The notes beneath the pieces are model-generated. The model was not told where the DNA came from and ran no database searches. It saw only the letters and a program-made list of their open reading frames with translations. A stretch of DNA of 64,000 nucleotides from assembly GCF_014195485.1 (NCBI RefSeq), contig NZ_JACIBU010000001.1:868001-932000 (forward strand), written 5' to 3'. This DNA is from Modestobacter versicolor (GTDB lineage: Bacteria; Actinomycetota; Actinomycetes; Mycobacteriales; Geodermatophilaceae). A program made the position numbers and the translations under genes. This document shows positions 51,154-59,454 of this stretch, piece after piece. Numbering within the stretch: the stretch's first letter is position 1; every line of letters begins with the position of its first letter.

Positions 51154-51993
51154 TCAGGCCGGCCGCAGCACCGCCTCGTGGTCGGCGAGGAAGGTCTCCA
51201 GCGACCGCGCCGGCCGCCCGGTCACCCGCTCCACCGTGCCGGTCACCGGCGCGAAGACGCCGGCCCGCACCCGCTCGAACGTGAGCACGGACAGCTCCCG
51301 CTCAAAGCCCTCGGTCCCGGCCACGGCCTCGTCCACCGACACCTCGCGGTGCACCACCGGTCGCCGGGTGGCGGCCGCGAGCAGCTCCGCCGTGCGCGGC
51401 AGGGTCAGCGACCCCGGGCCGGAGAGCTCGAGCACCTGCCCGGCCAGCCCCCGGTCGAGCAGCGCCCGCTCGGCCACCGCGGCGATGTCCCGCGCGTCGA
51501 TCCAGGCGACGCTCGCGCCCCCGCTCACGAACGGCAGGTCGCCACCGTCGCGGAGCCGGCCGAGGTAGAAGCGCGGGTCGGTGAACACCTGCATGAACCA
51601 GCTCGGCCGCAGCACCGTCCAGCTCCGCCCGCTGCCGCGGACGACGTCCTCGGCCCGCACCGCCCACCCGTCGGGGCCCACCTGGTCGGCGTCGCGCTCG
51701 GACAGCAGGACGACGTGCGTGTCGGGCGCCGTCGCGTCGAGCAGCGCGCCGATCAGCTCGGGCGCGTCGGCGCGGTCCGGCCGGACGACGTACACCGCGT
51801 CGACGCCGTCGGTCGCCGCGGGCCAGCCGGCCGGGTCGTCCCAGGAGAACGGGGTCGGCCGCACGCCCGCGGCGTCGACCGTGGCCGGGTCGCTGCTGCC
51901 GCCGAGCACCTCGACGCCGGTCCGGGCCACCAGCAGCTCCGCCAGCGGCGCGCCGGTCTTGCCCCGGACCCCGGTCAGCAGGACGCGGCTCAC
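51154..51993 (-). CDS. NmrA/SDR-a-like NAD(P)-binding protein
   Basis: 279 aa from GTG 51993, overlapping the stop of the upstream gene by four bases. Dinucleotide loop LLTGVRGKTGAPLAELLV (residues 5-22), then AVYVVRPDRADAPELI and WTVLRPSWFMQVFTDPRF, typical of the NmrA-like/AzoB family that often acts on quinones or senses NADP. VAWIDARDIAAVAERALL is the late conserved block. Convergent with the MarR remnant. Confidence 0.88.
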   Translation of the reverse strand: MSRVLLTGVRGKTGAPLAELLVARTGVEVLGGSSDPATVDAAGVRPTPFSWDDPAGWPAATDGVDAVYVVRPDRADAPELIGALLDATAPDTHVVLLSERDADQVGPDGWAVRAEDVVRGSGRSWTVLRPSWFMQVFTDPRFYLGRLRDGGDLPFVSGGASVAWIDARDIAAVAERALLDRGLAGQVLELSGPGSLTLPRTAELLAAATRRPVVHREVSVDEAVAGTEGFERELSVLTFERVRAGVFAPVTGTVERVTGRPARSLETFLADHEAVLRPA

Positions 51994-52700
51994 GACGGCC
52001 CGCCCGTGCTCCGGCGCCCGCCCGGCGGGAGCCCGGGCAGCGGGGGAGCGGACGGCGCGGTGAGCTCCTCGTAGGCGCTGGTGTGCGCGCGCAGCGCGGA
52101 GACCGCATCGGTGACGTCGGTGGCCGGCCGGGCGGCCCGGGAGGCCACCCGCTCGGCCTGGCGCAGCGCGTCGCAGACGTCGGCGACCGTGGCCAGGTGC
52201 GCCTGGACCTCCGACTCCAGGTCGGCACCGTCGGCCGGGCCGGTGTCGAGCGCCCGCTGCCGCAACCGCTGCTCGAGCCGGCGTCCCTCGGCCTCCAGGT
52301 GCGGCACCACGTCGGGAACGTCACCGAGGTGGGCCCCCGCGGCCCGGGCGCCGTCCAGCTGGCGGCGCAGCCCGTCCCGGGTCCGGGCCACCTCCAGCTG
52401 GAGCTCGGCGGCGGCGCGCCGGTGGCCCGGCGGCAGGCGGCGGGCCGCGACGGCCGTGGCCCCCTGCGAGCCCAGCTCCCGGCCGCGCTGGGCGAGCTCC
52501 CGGCTCCGGGCCACCAGCGGGCTGCGGCGGACCCGCCGCAGCACCAGCCACCCGGCGAGCGCGGCGAGCAGCAGGAGCACGACCAGCGTGCCGCCGAGGA
52601 CCGCGAGCACCGTGGGGTCCAGCGAGAGCAGCCACGACAGGTCCTCGTCGTCCTCCAGCTCGAGGGCGACGACGGCGCCGGTGGGCAGGGGGGTGGTCAT
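51990..52700 (-). CDS. Single-span membrane protein with cytoplasmic helical domain, 236 aa
   Basis: ATG 52700. A short N-terminal stretch, acidic at its end, precedes one transmembrane helix (TVLAVLGGTLVVLLLLAALA, about residues 30-52). A long Arg/Ala/Leu-rich region follows with coiled-coil character (residues about 60-215) and a Pro-rich tail. No enzyme motif. Similar proteins occur in actinobacteria without assigned function. It overlaps the NmrA-like gene, so both share a transcript. Confidence 0.7.
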   Translation of the reverse strand: MTTPLPTGAVVALELEDDEDLSWLLSLDPTVLAVLGGTLVVLLLLAALAGWLVLRRVRRSPLVARSRELAQRGRELGSQGATAVAARRLPPGHRRAAAELQLEVARTRDGLRRQLDGARAAGAHLGDVPDVVPHLEAEGRRLEQRLRQRALDTGPADGADLESEVQAHLATVADVCDALRQAERVASRAARPATDVTDAVSALRAHTSAYEELTAPSAPPLPGLPPGGRRSTGGPS

Positions 52701-52845
52701 GCGGCTCCTCGTCCGGGCGGTGTCGGCCCCTGGGGAACGGTCCGGCTCCGTCCCGCGGTTCCCGCCCGTCCGGGCGGAGTGGTCAGGAGCCCACCCGCTG
52801 GGGTCTACTCCTCCGGTGTCGACGAGTCCAGGAGAGGGGCCGGCC

Positions 52846-53160
52846 GTGCAGGTGACGGTGACGGACGCCGCGGAGCAGCACCGGTACGAGGGGCGGGTCG
52901 ACGGGCAGCTGGCCGCGATCGCGGAGTACATCGCGACCCCGGACCTGGTCGTCTTCACGCACACCGAGGTCCTCCCCGGGCACGAGGGACGCGGGATCGC
53001 CTCGCAGCTCGTGCACCAGGCGCTGGACGACGTGCGGCGGCAGGGCTCCAAGGTGCTGCCGCTGTGCCCCTTCGTGGCCGGCTGGATGCAGCGGCACAGC
53101 GAGGGCTACGGCGACCTGGAGTACCGCTCGCGGACGACCATCACGGCCTCGACCGGCTGA
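52846..53160 (+). CDS. Short GNAT-family acetyltransferase, YjdJ type
   Basis: 104 aa from GTG 52846, chosen because GGAGAGG stands about 9 bases upstream; a GTG 30 bases earlier is possible. The protein is the minimal GNAT fold of the YjdJ/PF14542 group: HRYEGRVDGQLAAIAEYI, then VVFTHTEVLPGHEGRGIASQ with the acetyl-CoA loop, and KVLPLCPFVAGWMQRHSEGY at the end. The Cys-Pro-Phe and His-x-x-Tyr are conserved in the group. Substrate unknown. Divergent from the membrane protein gene at 51990. Confidence 0.9.
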   Translation: MQVTVTDAAEQHRYEGRVDGQLAAIAEYIATPDLVVFTHTEVLPGHEGRGIASQLVHQALDDVRRQGSKVLPLCPFVAGWMQRHSEGYGDLEYRSRTTITASTG

Positions 53161-53264
53161 GCCGCGGGAGCAGCCGGACGGCGGAGGGTACGAGCCGGCG
53201 GATGTGGCGGGCGTAAGGGGAACCGCGAACGCCCGGGCGACACGACGGCGCCTTCACTCGCCGC

Positions 53265-54011
53265 ATGAACGGGAGCAGAGGAGCACGACCGGCCACCCGC
53301 CGAGCGCCGCGGGCCGTGGCCGCGGGGTTGCTGGTGGTGCTCGCCGCGGCCGTCGCCGTGCTGGGCCTCCGGTCGCTGGCGGGACCGTCGCCGCTGACCG
53401 GGTCGCCGGGGGCCGGGTCGACGGCTACCGCCGCGACCCTGAGCGCCGTCCCGCCGGACGCTGCCCCCGCAGCCGGCTCCCCGGGAGCCGCGCCGCCGCC
53501 CGCCGACCCGCCGCCCGGGGTGCTGCCCCGCGACGGCCGGACCATCGACGAGGCCGACGGCCTGCTCCCGGGCGGCGCGACGGTCGACGACGAGCGCCCA
53601 GGGGTGGCCGCGCTCGACCCGGCCCTGCTCGAGGCGCTGCGCCGGGCGGCCGCGGCCGCCGCGGACGACGGTGTGACGTTCTCGGTCACCAGCGGCTGGC
53701 GGTCCGCGCAGTACCAGGAGCAGCTGCTCCGCGAGGCGGTCGCCGAGCACGGGACGGCGGAGGAGGCCGCGCGGTGGGTCGCCACCCCGGAGACCTCCGC
53801 GCACGTCTCGGGGGAGGCGGTCGACGTCGGTCCCACGGACGCGATGAGCTGGCTGTCCCAGCACGGCGCCGCGCACGGGCTGTGCCAGGTCTACGGCAAC
53901 GAGCCCTGGCACTACGAGCTGCGCCCGGAGGCGATCGGCGAGGGCTGCCCGGAGATGTACGACGACCCCACGCAGGACCCGCGGATGCAGGTCGCCGGGG
54001 CCCACCGCTGA
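53265..54011 (+). CDS. Secreted D-Ala-D-Ala carboxypeptidase (VanY/M15-type)
   Basis: 248 aa. A basic N-terminus plus hydrophobic helix (VAAGLLVVLAAAVAVLGLRS) serves as signal or anchor, then a Pro/Ala stalk (residues 45-85). The M15B domain begins near residue 110: VTFSVTSGWRSAQYQEQLLR, zinc ligands in SAHVSGEAVDVG (His and Asp) and the third His in NEPWHYELRPE. It trims the last D-Ala from peptidoglycan stems or precursors. A stand-alone gene, not a vancomycin-resistance cluster, so housekeeping wall editing is likely. Confidence 0.9.
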   Translation: MNGSRGARPATRRAPRAVAAGLLVVLAAAVAVLGLRSLAGPSPLTGSPGAGSTATAATLSAVPPDAAPAAGSPGAAPPPADPPPGVLPRDGRTIDEADGLLPGGATVDDERPGVAALDPALLEALRRAAAAAADDGVTFSVTSGWRSAQYQEQLLREAVAEHGTAEEAARWVATPETSAHVSGEAVDVGPTDAMSWLSQHGAAHGLCQVYGNEPWHYELRPEAIGEGCPEMYDDPTQDPRMQVAGAHR

Positions 54012-54112
54012 CGACCCGGCGGCGCAGCCACCGCGCGGCGGAAGTGCGGTGGCGCTCGGCCCGGGCGTCGGTGAGTGTGGGAGGCCGGAGCGGGGCGAAG
54101 GGGCGATGACGC

Positions 54113-55588
54113 ATGACGGTCGGCGGCGCAGGGTTCAGCGGCAACCTCGGGGAAGGGGAGTACCACCCGGGTCGGGAGGAGGGCTACTCGACCGACGGCA
54201 CGCTGCACCTGGAGGAGCCCGCGGCCCCGGTCGACCTGGGCACGGTGCACGAGCCAGCCCGGGACACGGTCGTCTACGCCGAGACCGACGTCCTGGTCGT
54301 CGGCGGCGGGCCGGCGGGGTGCGCCGCGGCGATCGCCGCCGCCCGGGCCGGCGCCCGGGTCACGCTCGTCGAGCGGTACAACCACCTCGGTGGCCTGTCC
54401 ACCGGCGGCCTGGTGATCTGGATCGACCGGATGACCGACTGGACCGGGTTCCCGGTGATCTCCGGGTTCGCCGGCGAGATCCTCGACCGGCTGCCCGCCG
54501 ACGCCGTCGCCGGTGCGCCGCGCGAGCTGTGGGGCTCCACCGACCCGGTGCACGTCGAGCACTGGCGCGAGCGCCTCGGGGCGGCCCGGGAGACGGTGAC
54601 CTGGTCGCCGATGATCGACCCCGAGTGGCTGAAGACGGTCTCCGCCGAGCTGGTGCACGCCGAGGGCGTCACGCTGGTGCTGCACTCCTGGGTGGTCGGC
54701 ACGCTCGTCGAGGGCCGCACCGTCCGCGGCGTGCTGTTCGAGAGCAAGGAGGGCCGGCGCGCCATCCTGGCGAAGGTGGTCATCGACGCCACCGGCGACC
54801 TCGACGTCTGCGCCGGCGCGGGGGTGCCCTTCGAGTCCGACGTCGACAGCGACGAGAGCCCCGTGGCGCACTGCCTGAACACCAGCTGGATGTGGGCCGG
54901 CATCGACTTCGGCCGCTGGCTGGAGTTCCGCCGGACCGATCCCGCCGGGCACACCGCGCTGATGGCGCTGGCGCGCCAGGAGCTGGGCTACGTGGAGCGG
55001 CCGTTCGTGGGCTGGCGCGACGACGTGGCGGTGTTCCTCGGGCCGCGGCTGTCCGGCTACAGCGGCCTCAAGGTCGCCGACCTCACCGCGGTCGAGCTCG
55101 AGTCGCGGCGGCGGATGCTGGCGCACCTGGAGTTCTTCCGCGCGCACGCTCCCGGCTTCGAGCGCGCCTGGCTGATGCTGTCGGCGCCGCAGCTCGGCAT
55201 CCGGCACACCCGCCGGCTGATCGGCCGGCACAAGATGAGCCGCGCGGAGTGGATGGAGGCCGTCGTCCACCCGGACGAGATCGGCGTCTCGCCGTCACCG
55301 TCGCAGAAGTACGCCAACATCTCGGTGCCCTACGGCGCGCTGGTGGCACGGGACCTGGACAACGTGCTCGCCGCCGGCCGGCACGTGGCCAGCGACCCGG
55401 CGACGCAGGCCTTCATGCGGGAGATCCCGCAGTGCTGGATGACCGGGCAGGCCGCCGGGGTCGCCGCCGCCCTCGCCGTCGCCACCGGCACGACGACCGC
55501 CGCGGTGGACGTCGGGCTGGTGCAGCAGGAACTGCTCCGCCAGGGCGCGCACCTGCGGCCGGCTGCCGCACGCGTCCCGGCGGGCTGA
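54113..55588 (+). CDS. FAD-dependent oxidoreductase
   Basis: 491 aa from ATG 54113. The FAD-binding loop is VLVVGGGPAGCAAAIAAARA (about residues 62-81) followed by the acidic VERYNHLGGLSTGG, characteristic of the FAD_oxidored (PF12831) family. VVIDATGDLDVCAGAGVPFE is the second nucleotide motif and VLAAGRHVASDPATQAFMRE the last. A 60-residue N-terminal extension is unusual. It converges on a CmcJ/NvfI-type gene with a gap of seven bases. Substrate unknown. Confidence 0.9.
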   Translation: MTVGGAGFSGNLGEGEYHPGREEGYSTDGTLHLEEPAAPVDLGTVHEPARDTVVYAETDVLVVGGGPAGCAAAIAAARAGARVTLVERYNHLGGLSTGGLVIWIDRMTDWTGFPVISGFAGEILDRLPADAVAGAPRELWGSTDPVHVEHWRERLGAARETVTWSPMIDPEWLKTVSAELVHAEGVTLVLHSWVVGTLVEGRTVRGVLFESKEGRRAILAKVVIDATGDLDVCAGAGVPFESDVDSDESPVAHCLNTSWMWAGIDFGRWLEFRRTDPAGHTALMALARQELGYVERPFVGWRDDVAVFLGPRLSGYSGLKVADLTAVELESRRRMLAHLEFFRAHAPGFERAWLMLSAPQLGIRHTRRLIGRHKMSRAEWMEAVVHPDEIGVSPSPSQKYANISVPYGALVARDLDNVLAAGRHVASDPATQAFMREIPQCWMTGQAAGVAAALAVATGTTTAAVDVGLVQQELLRQGAHLRPAAARVPAG

Positions 55589-55595
55589 GGGTCGG

Positions 55596-56429
55596 TCAGC
55601 CGAAGTAGGCGAAGGTGCGGAACTCGATGCTGTGCCGGGGCACGCCGCCCTGACCGGCGGGGTCGGGGAACGCGGTGTGCGGCGCCGACCACGCCCCGCC
55701 GCGGTCGGTGTCGCCCAGCTTGATCAGCAGCACCTCGTCCCGCGTCATCCCGGGGAAGTACCACCACTGCTGCTCCGGGCGGTGGTGCACCTTCCAGCTG
55801 CTGCCGACCGGCTTCAGGTGGTCGACCGGGCCGGCGGGGTCGGCCGGCAGCTCGTCGACGAACCACGTGGTCACCGGTGCGCCGTCGTCCGCGGCGACGG
55901 TGCGGGCGTCGCACAGCGCCAGCGGCCAGTCCTGCGGCGGCGGGCTGAACACCCGCCAGGTGCTGGTGACGACGGCCCGTCGGTACCCGGGACCGTCCGG
56001 GAAGTGCCGTCGGTAGGCCCGCGTGACCATGCCCGGCACGTGGTCGGGGGCGTAGTCGACGTGCACCCCGCCGGCCGGCGGCTGCGCCCCGTGCTCGGCC
56101 GGGGCGACCGAGCGGCGCAGCTCCCAGCCGCGCGAGAGCACCTGGTCGGCGCCCAGCCGCTGCTGCACGAACCGGCACACCTCGTCGACGTAGACCTGCT
56201 CCAGCTGGCCCTGGTCGGTGAAGTCGGTGACCGCGCTGCGGTGGTCGACCACCTCGAAGCCCTGGACGTCGAGGGCGAAGGTGCCCTGCACCGGCCGGCC
56301 GTCGCGGACGTCGACCGGGTGCTGCACGCTGCGCTCGGTGGACACCCGGGCGCCGGGGGCGATGAACTGCCGCAGCGGGGTCGTCCCCGGGTCGAGGAAG
56401 GTCAGCTCCACCCGGACCGGTGAGCCCAT
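55596..56429 (-). CDS. CmcJ/NvfI-family oxidoreductase/methoxylation-type protein
   Basis: 277 aa from ATG 56429. The family pattern is seen in HVDYAPDHVPGMVTRAYRRH (His-x-Asp near residue 135), STWRVFSPPPQDWPLALCDA, and HRPEQQWWYFPGMTRDEVLL followed by HTAFPDP and RHSIEFRTFAYFG, as in CmcJ (cephamycin methoxylation), AsaB and NvfI. The His-x-Asp plus later His could form a 2OG/iron site. Members modify natural products, mainly in fungi and some actinobacteria. It overlaps the next upstream gene by one base. Confidence 0.8.
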   Translation of the reverse strand: MGSPVRVELTFLDPGTTPLRQFIAPGARVSTERSVQHPVDVRDGRPVQGTFALDVQGFEVVDHRSAVTDFTDQGQLEQVYVDEVCRFVQQRLGADQVLSRGWELRRSVAPAEHGAQPPAGGVHVDYAPDHVPGMVTRAYRRHFPDGPGYRRAVVTSTWRVFSPPPQDWPLALCDARTVAADDGAPVTTWFVDELPADPAGPVDHLKPVGSSWKVHHRPEQQWWYFPGMTRDEVLLIKLGDTDRGGAWSAPHTAFPDPAGQGGVPRHSIEFRTFAYFG

Positions 56430-56893
56430 CAGCCCTCCTCCGCCGGGGCCGGGAGCCACCAGAGCGCGGTCGTCAGCGCCCCGTACAGCAGCGCCGGGCC
56501 GGTGTGCGGCAGCCGCTTGCCCGCGGCCGCCCGCCGTTCCCCGCGGCGGAACACCGACCGCTCCGCGGCGACCGCGCCGCGGACGGCCAGGACCAGCGCG
56601 GCGGTTGCCGACCCGAGCAGCACGGCCTTCTTCCCGGCGGGCAGCGACCGGACGTCGATCGAGGGCAGCGGCTCGCCGTCGACCTCGGGCCGGCGGCGCG
56701 CGGCGGCCCACGCCGCCCGCAGCTCCGGTGCGGCCGCGACGAGCGAGACGGCGACGATGCCGGTCTTGGCCCAGGCCCGAGCGGTGCGGGAGGCGATGAC
56801 GTCGGGGGTGGCGTAGTAGGCGGCGGTCGCCAGCCCGGAGACGAGGACGGTCCCAGCACGGGGGGACGGCGGTCGGGTGGTCATGCGGCCCAT
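56429..56893 (-). CDS. Hypothetical membrane protein, 154 aa
   Basis: ATG 56893 (or the second ATG at 56884). Three or four hydrophobic segments: VLVSGLATAAYYATPDVIAS, TGIVAVSLVAAAPEL, AVLLGSATAALVLAVRGAVA and ALLYGALTTALWWLPAPA. Basic loops follow the third. Not recognised beyond an actinobacterial small membrane protein. Its last base is shared with the start of the CmcJ/NvfI-type gene, so both are co-translated. Confidence 0.7.
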   Translation of the reverse strand: MGRMTTRPPSPRAGTVLVSGLATAAYYATPDVIASRTARAWAKTGIVAVSLVAAAPELRAAWAAARRRPEVDGEPLPSIDVRSLPAGKKAVLLGSATAALVLAVRGAVAAERSVFRRGERRAAAGKRLPHTGPALLYGALTTALWWLPAPAEEG

Positions 56894-56952
56894 CCTGGCG
56901 TGCGCGCGGGGCGGGGACGAGGTCAGGGCGACGTTCCCGCCGTCCGTGGGCC

Positions 56953-58665
56953 TCAGCCGCGATCGGGGTCGGCCCTCGGTGCGCCGGCGTGCCGCTGCCG
57001 GTCCTCGGACAGGTAGCCGCTCACCCGCTGCTCGGCCGTCGAGGAGGTGGCGGTGGAGCCGGTGACCGCCGCGACGAACTCCGGGCCGCTGAGGACGACC
57101 AGGTCGGTGTCCTCGAGCGCACGCACGGTCGCCGTCCGGGGGACCGCGCGCAGCAGCGCGATCTCGCCGAAGGAGTCACCGGGGCCCAGCCGGCGGATCT
57201 CGACGCCGTCGTCGAGCACCGCCACCCGGCCGGACCGGATGACGTAGAACGCGTCGCCCAGGTCGCCCCGGGCGAACACGTCGGTCTGCGCCGGCACGTG
57301 CGACTCGCGCAGGCGCAGCGCCAGGCTCTCGATCGCCGGGACCGGCAGGAGCCGCAGCATGGCGACCCGGCGCAGCAGCACGATCCGGTCCTTGCGCACC
57401 CCGATGTCGGCGTCGATGGCCCGGAGCCCGGTCCACCGCACCAGGACCACCAGCGGCAGGAGGCAGCCGGTCGCGACGAGCGCGCCGGTGCCGCCGAGCG
57501 CGGAGAGGACGAACGGGACGGCCAGCGAGCCGAGCGCCAGGGCGAGGGAGAACGCCGCCTCGGTCAGGGCGAGCACCCGCGCCAGGGTCTGGTCGGGGAC
57601 GAGCCGCTGGAGCAGGGTGAACCCGGCGACGTCGACGACCGCGTTGGCGGCGCCGATGACGACGAAGGCGCCGACCGCCACCGGGCTGCCCGTGAGCACG
57701 CCGATCAGCACCACCGGGAGGCCCCACAGGGCGATCCCGAGCCCGAAGAGGGTGCCGAGCCGGGCGCTGCCCGCCGCGCCGATCGAGGCGATGGCCGCGG
57801 CGAACCCACCCACCCCGAACGCGGCCCAGAGCAGGCCGACGCCGGGCCGCCCCAGGTCGGTCACCTCCACGGCCACCACCACGGCCAGCACGGTGAGCGC
57901 GCCGCGCACCAGGCACTGCGCGCCGCCCAGCACGATCACGTCGAGCGCCCGGGGACGGCGGCGCAGCTCGGCCAGCCCGTCGACCACGTCCGCGACCACG
58001 CCGCCCGGTCCGGCCCCCGCGTCGGTCGCGACCGGGCGCGGGGACTCGTACCGCAGGCCGGCAGCCAGCACGCCGGCGACGCCGGCGAGCAGGCCGACCG
58101 CGAGGAAGGCGGCCGCCGGGTCGTACGCCGCGAGCAGCGCGGCCGCGGCCAGGGGGCCGACCAGGGCGGCCGCGCCGTCGAGCACGGCCCGCACGGCGTT
58201 GACCCCGGTGAGCTCCTCCGGGGTGGTGCACAGCGTGGGGAACAGCGCGGCGAGCACCGGCCGGTAGGCGGCATGGCAGACGGTCGAGAGGGTGAGCAGC
58301 GCGTAGACCACCGTCGGCTGGGCGACGGCCGCCGCGGCGCCGGCCGCGGTGACCGCGCGCAGCGTGCAGGCGGCCACCAGCAGCCCCCGGCGGGACACCC
58401 GGTCGGCCAGCGCGCCCAGCCAGGGGAGCGCCAGCGTCGCCGGCAGCACCCGCAGGAAGCCGACCAGCCCCACCCCGGCGGCGCCGTCCTGGTCGAAGGC
58501 GTAGACCGTCATCGCGGAGAGGAACAGGAACTCGCCGGTCCAGGCCGACAGGGACGACGCCTGCGCGAGCCGGAGGTTGCGGTTGCGGGTCACCGAGGCC
58601 CACGCCTGGCGGTAGGGGCCGCGCACGCCGACGGCGGTCCGCGCCCTGGACGTCGGCTCGGGCAC
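56953..58665 (-). CDS. MFS transporter fused to a cyclic-nucleotide-binding domain
   Basis: 570 aa from GTG 58665. Residues about 25-430 are a 12-span MFS transporter (SSLSAWTGEFLFLSAMTVYA, PWLGALADRVSRRGLLVAAC with the loop 2-3 motif, then LLQRLVPDQTLARVLALTEA). Residues about 434-550 form a CNB domain: GDLGDAFYVIRSGRVAVLDD and the phosphate cassette around 497-512, FGEIALL...PRTATV, with the Glu that binds the ribose and the Arg that binds the phosphate both present. It should therefore bind cAMP or cGMP. It lies five bases after a cyclase-like gene. Confidence 0.88.
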   Translation of the reverse strand: MPEPTSRARTAVGVRGPYRQAWASVTRNRNLRLAQASSLSAWTGEFLFLSAMTVYAFDQDGAAGVGLVGFLRVLPATLALPWLGALADRVSRRGLLVAACTLRAVTAAGAAAAVAQPTVVYALLTLSTVCHAAYRPVLAALFPTLCTTPEELTGVNAVRAVLDGAAALVGPLAAAALLAAYDPAAAFLAVGLLAGVAGVLAAGLRYESPRPVATDAGAGPGGVVADVVDGLAELRRRPRALDVIVLGGAQCLVRGALTVLAVVVAVEVTDLGRPGVGLLWAAFGVGGFAAAIASIGAAGSARLGTLFGLGIALWGLPVVLIGVLTGSPVAVGAFVVIGAANAVVDVAGFTLLQRLVPDQTLARVLALTEAAFSLALALGSLAVPFVLSALGGTGALVATGCLLPLVVLVRWTGLRAIDADIGVRKDRIVLLRRVAMLRLLPVPAIESLALRLRESHVPAQTDVFARGDLGDAFYVIRSGRVAVLDDGVEIRRLGPGDSFGEIALLRAVPRTATVRALEDTDLVVLSGPEFVAAVTGSTATSSTAEQRVSGYLSEDRQRHAGAPRADPDRG

Positions 58666-58670
58666 GGGCC

Positions 58671-59390
58671 TCAGCCGGACGGGACGAGCGACCGCGGGCG
58701 CCGCCGCGGGACGACGTGGGGGAGCCCGCGGCCGACCATGTCCAGCGTGGCGCCGATGCGGACCAGCCAGGACGGGTCCCGGGACGGGGCGGGCGGCGGG
58801 GCCAGGTCCGCCACGTCTGCGTAGAACGTCTGCACCCGCCCGATGCCCTCGAGGTCCTGCGCGAGCTCCTGGACGACGAGCTCGGCCGAGCTGGGCCCGC
58901 CGGCCTGGTAGAGCTCGTCGGAGACCAGGAGGTACTCGGGCACCGGGACCGGGTTCTTGAGCAGCCGGTGGACGTGGATCACGTCCACGCCGACCAGCTT
59001 CTTCCGGCGCCTGATCGTCTGGGTGGCGACGTCGCCGACGTGCGCGACGAACTTCAGCTTCAGCGCGCTCGTCCGCGTGCAGCTCTTGCAGGGGCACATG
59101 TTGAGCTCGACGAGCCGGCGCTGCGCGTGGAACGCCCGGTGCATCGCGACGGCGGCACCGGTGACGGCGGACAGCGTCGCCGCCCCGTCCAGCCCGTCGG
59201 CGTCCCGGGAGAGGAAGGCGGCGTCGCCCTCGATCTCGACCAGGTCGAAGCCCGGCGCGGCGTCGACGATCTGGTCGAGCAGCCGCCTGGTGACCGCCTC
59301 GGCGTGCCCGAGCATGCTGCGGTGGAACTGCATGTACTCGGTGTAGCCGCCCATGTCCGCGATCAGCAGCAGTGCCCGCCGGGTGGCCAT
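58671..59390 (-). CDS. Class III nucleotide cyclase-like protein (DUF2652)
   Basis: 239 aa from ATG 59390. The cyclase homology domain is visible: LLLIADMGGYTEYM with metal-binding Asp12, then LVEIEGDAAFLSRD with Asp56. A Cys cluster CPCKSC (Cys99, 101, 104) is typical of DUF2652. The late motif GVDVIHVHRLL (residues 134-144) keeps the Arg of the V-N-x-A-x-R transition-state pattern but not the Asn, so activity may be altered or lost. It immediately precedes a transporter with a cyclic-nucleotide-binding domain, suggesting a local signal pair. Confidence 0.8.
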   Translation of the reverse strand: MATRRALLLIADMGGYTEYMQFHRSMLGHAEAVTRRLLDQIVDAAPGFDLVEIEGDAAFLSRDADGLDGAATLSAVTGAAVAMHRAFHAQRRLVELNMCPCKSCTRTSALKLKFVAHVGDVATQTIRRRKKLVGVDVIHVHRLLKNPVPVPEYLLVSDELYQAGGPSSAELVVQELAQDLEGIGRVQTFYADVADLAPPPAPSRDPSWLVRIGATLDMVGRGLPHVVPRRRPRSLVPSG

Positions 59391-59454
59391 GGCGGACAGT
59401 AGCGCCGCCGACCACGTCGTGGCTGCCCCTCCGTCGCGGGACGAGCCCGCTCGG

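Noticed and set aside
56989-58824. 611-aa plus-strand open frame opposite the MFS-CNB gene
   Set aside because: Shadow frame with no recognisable features.
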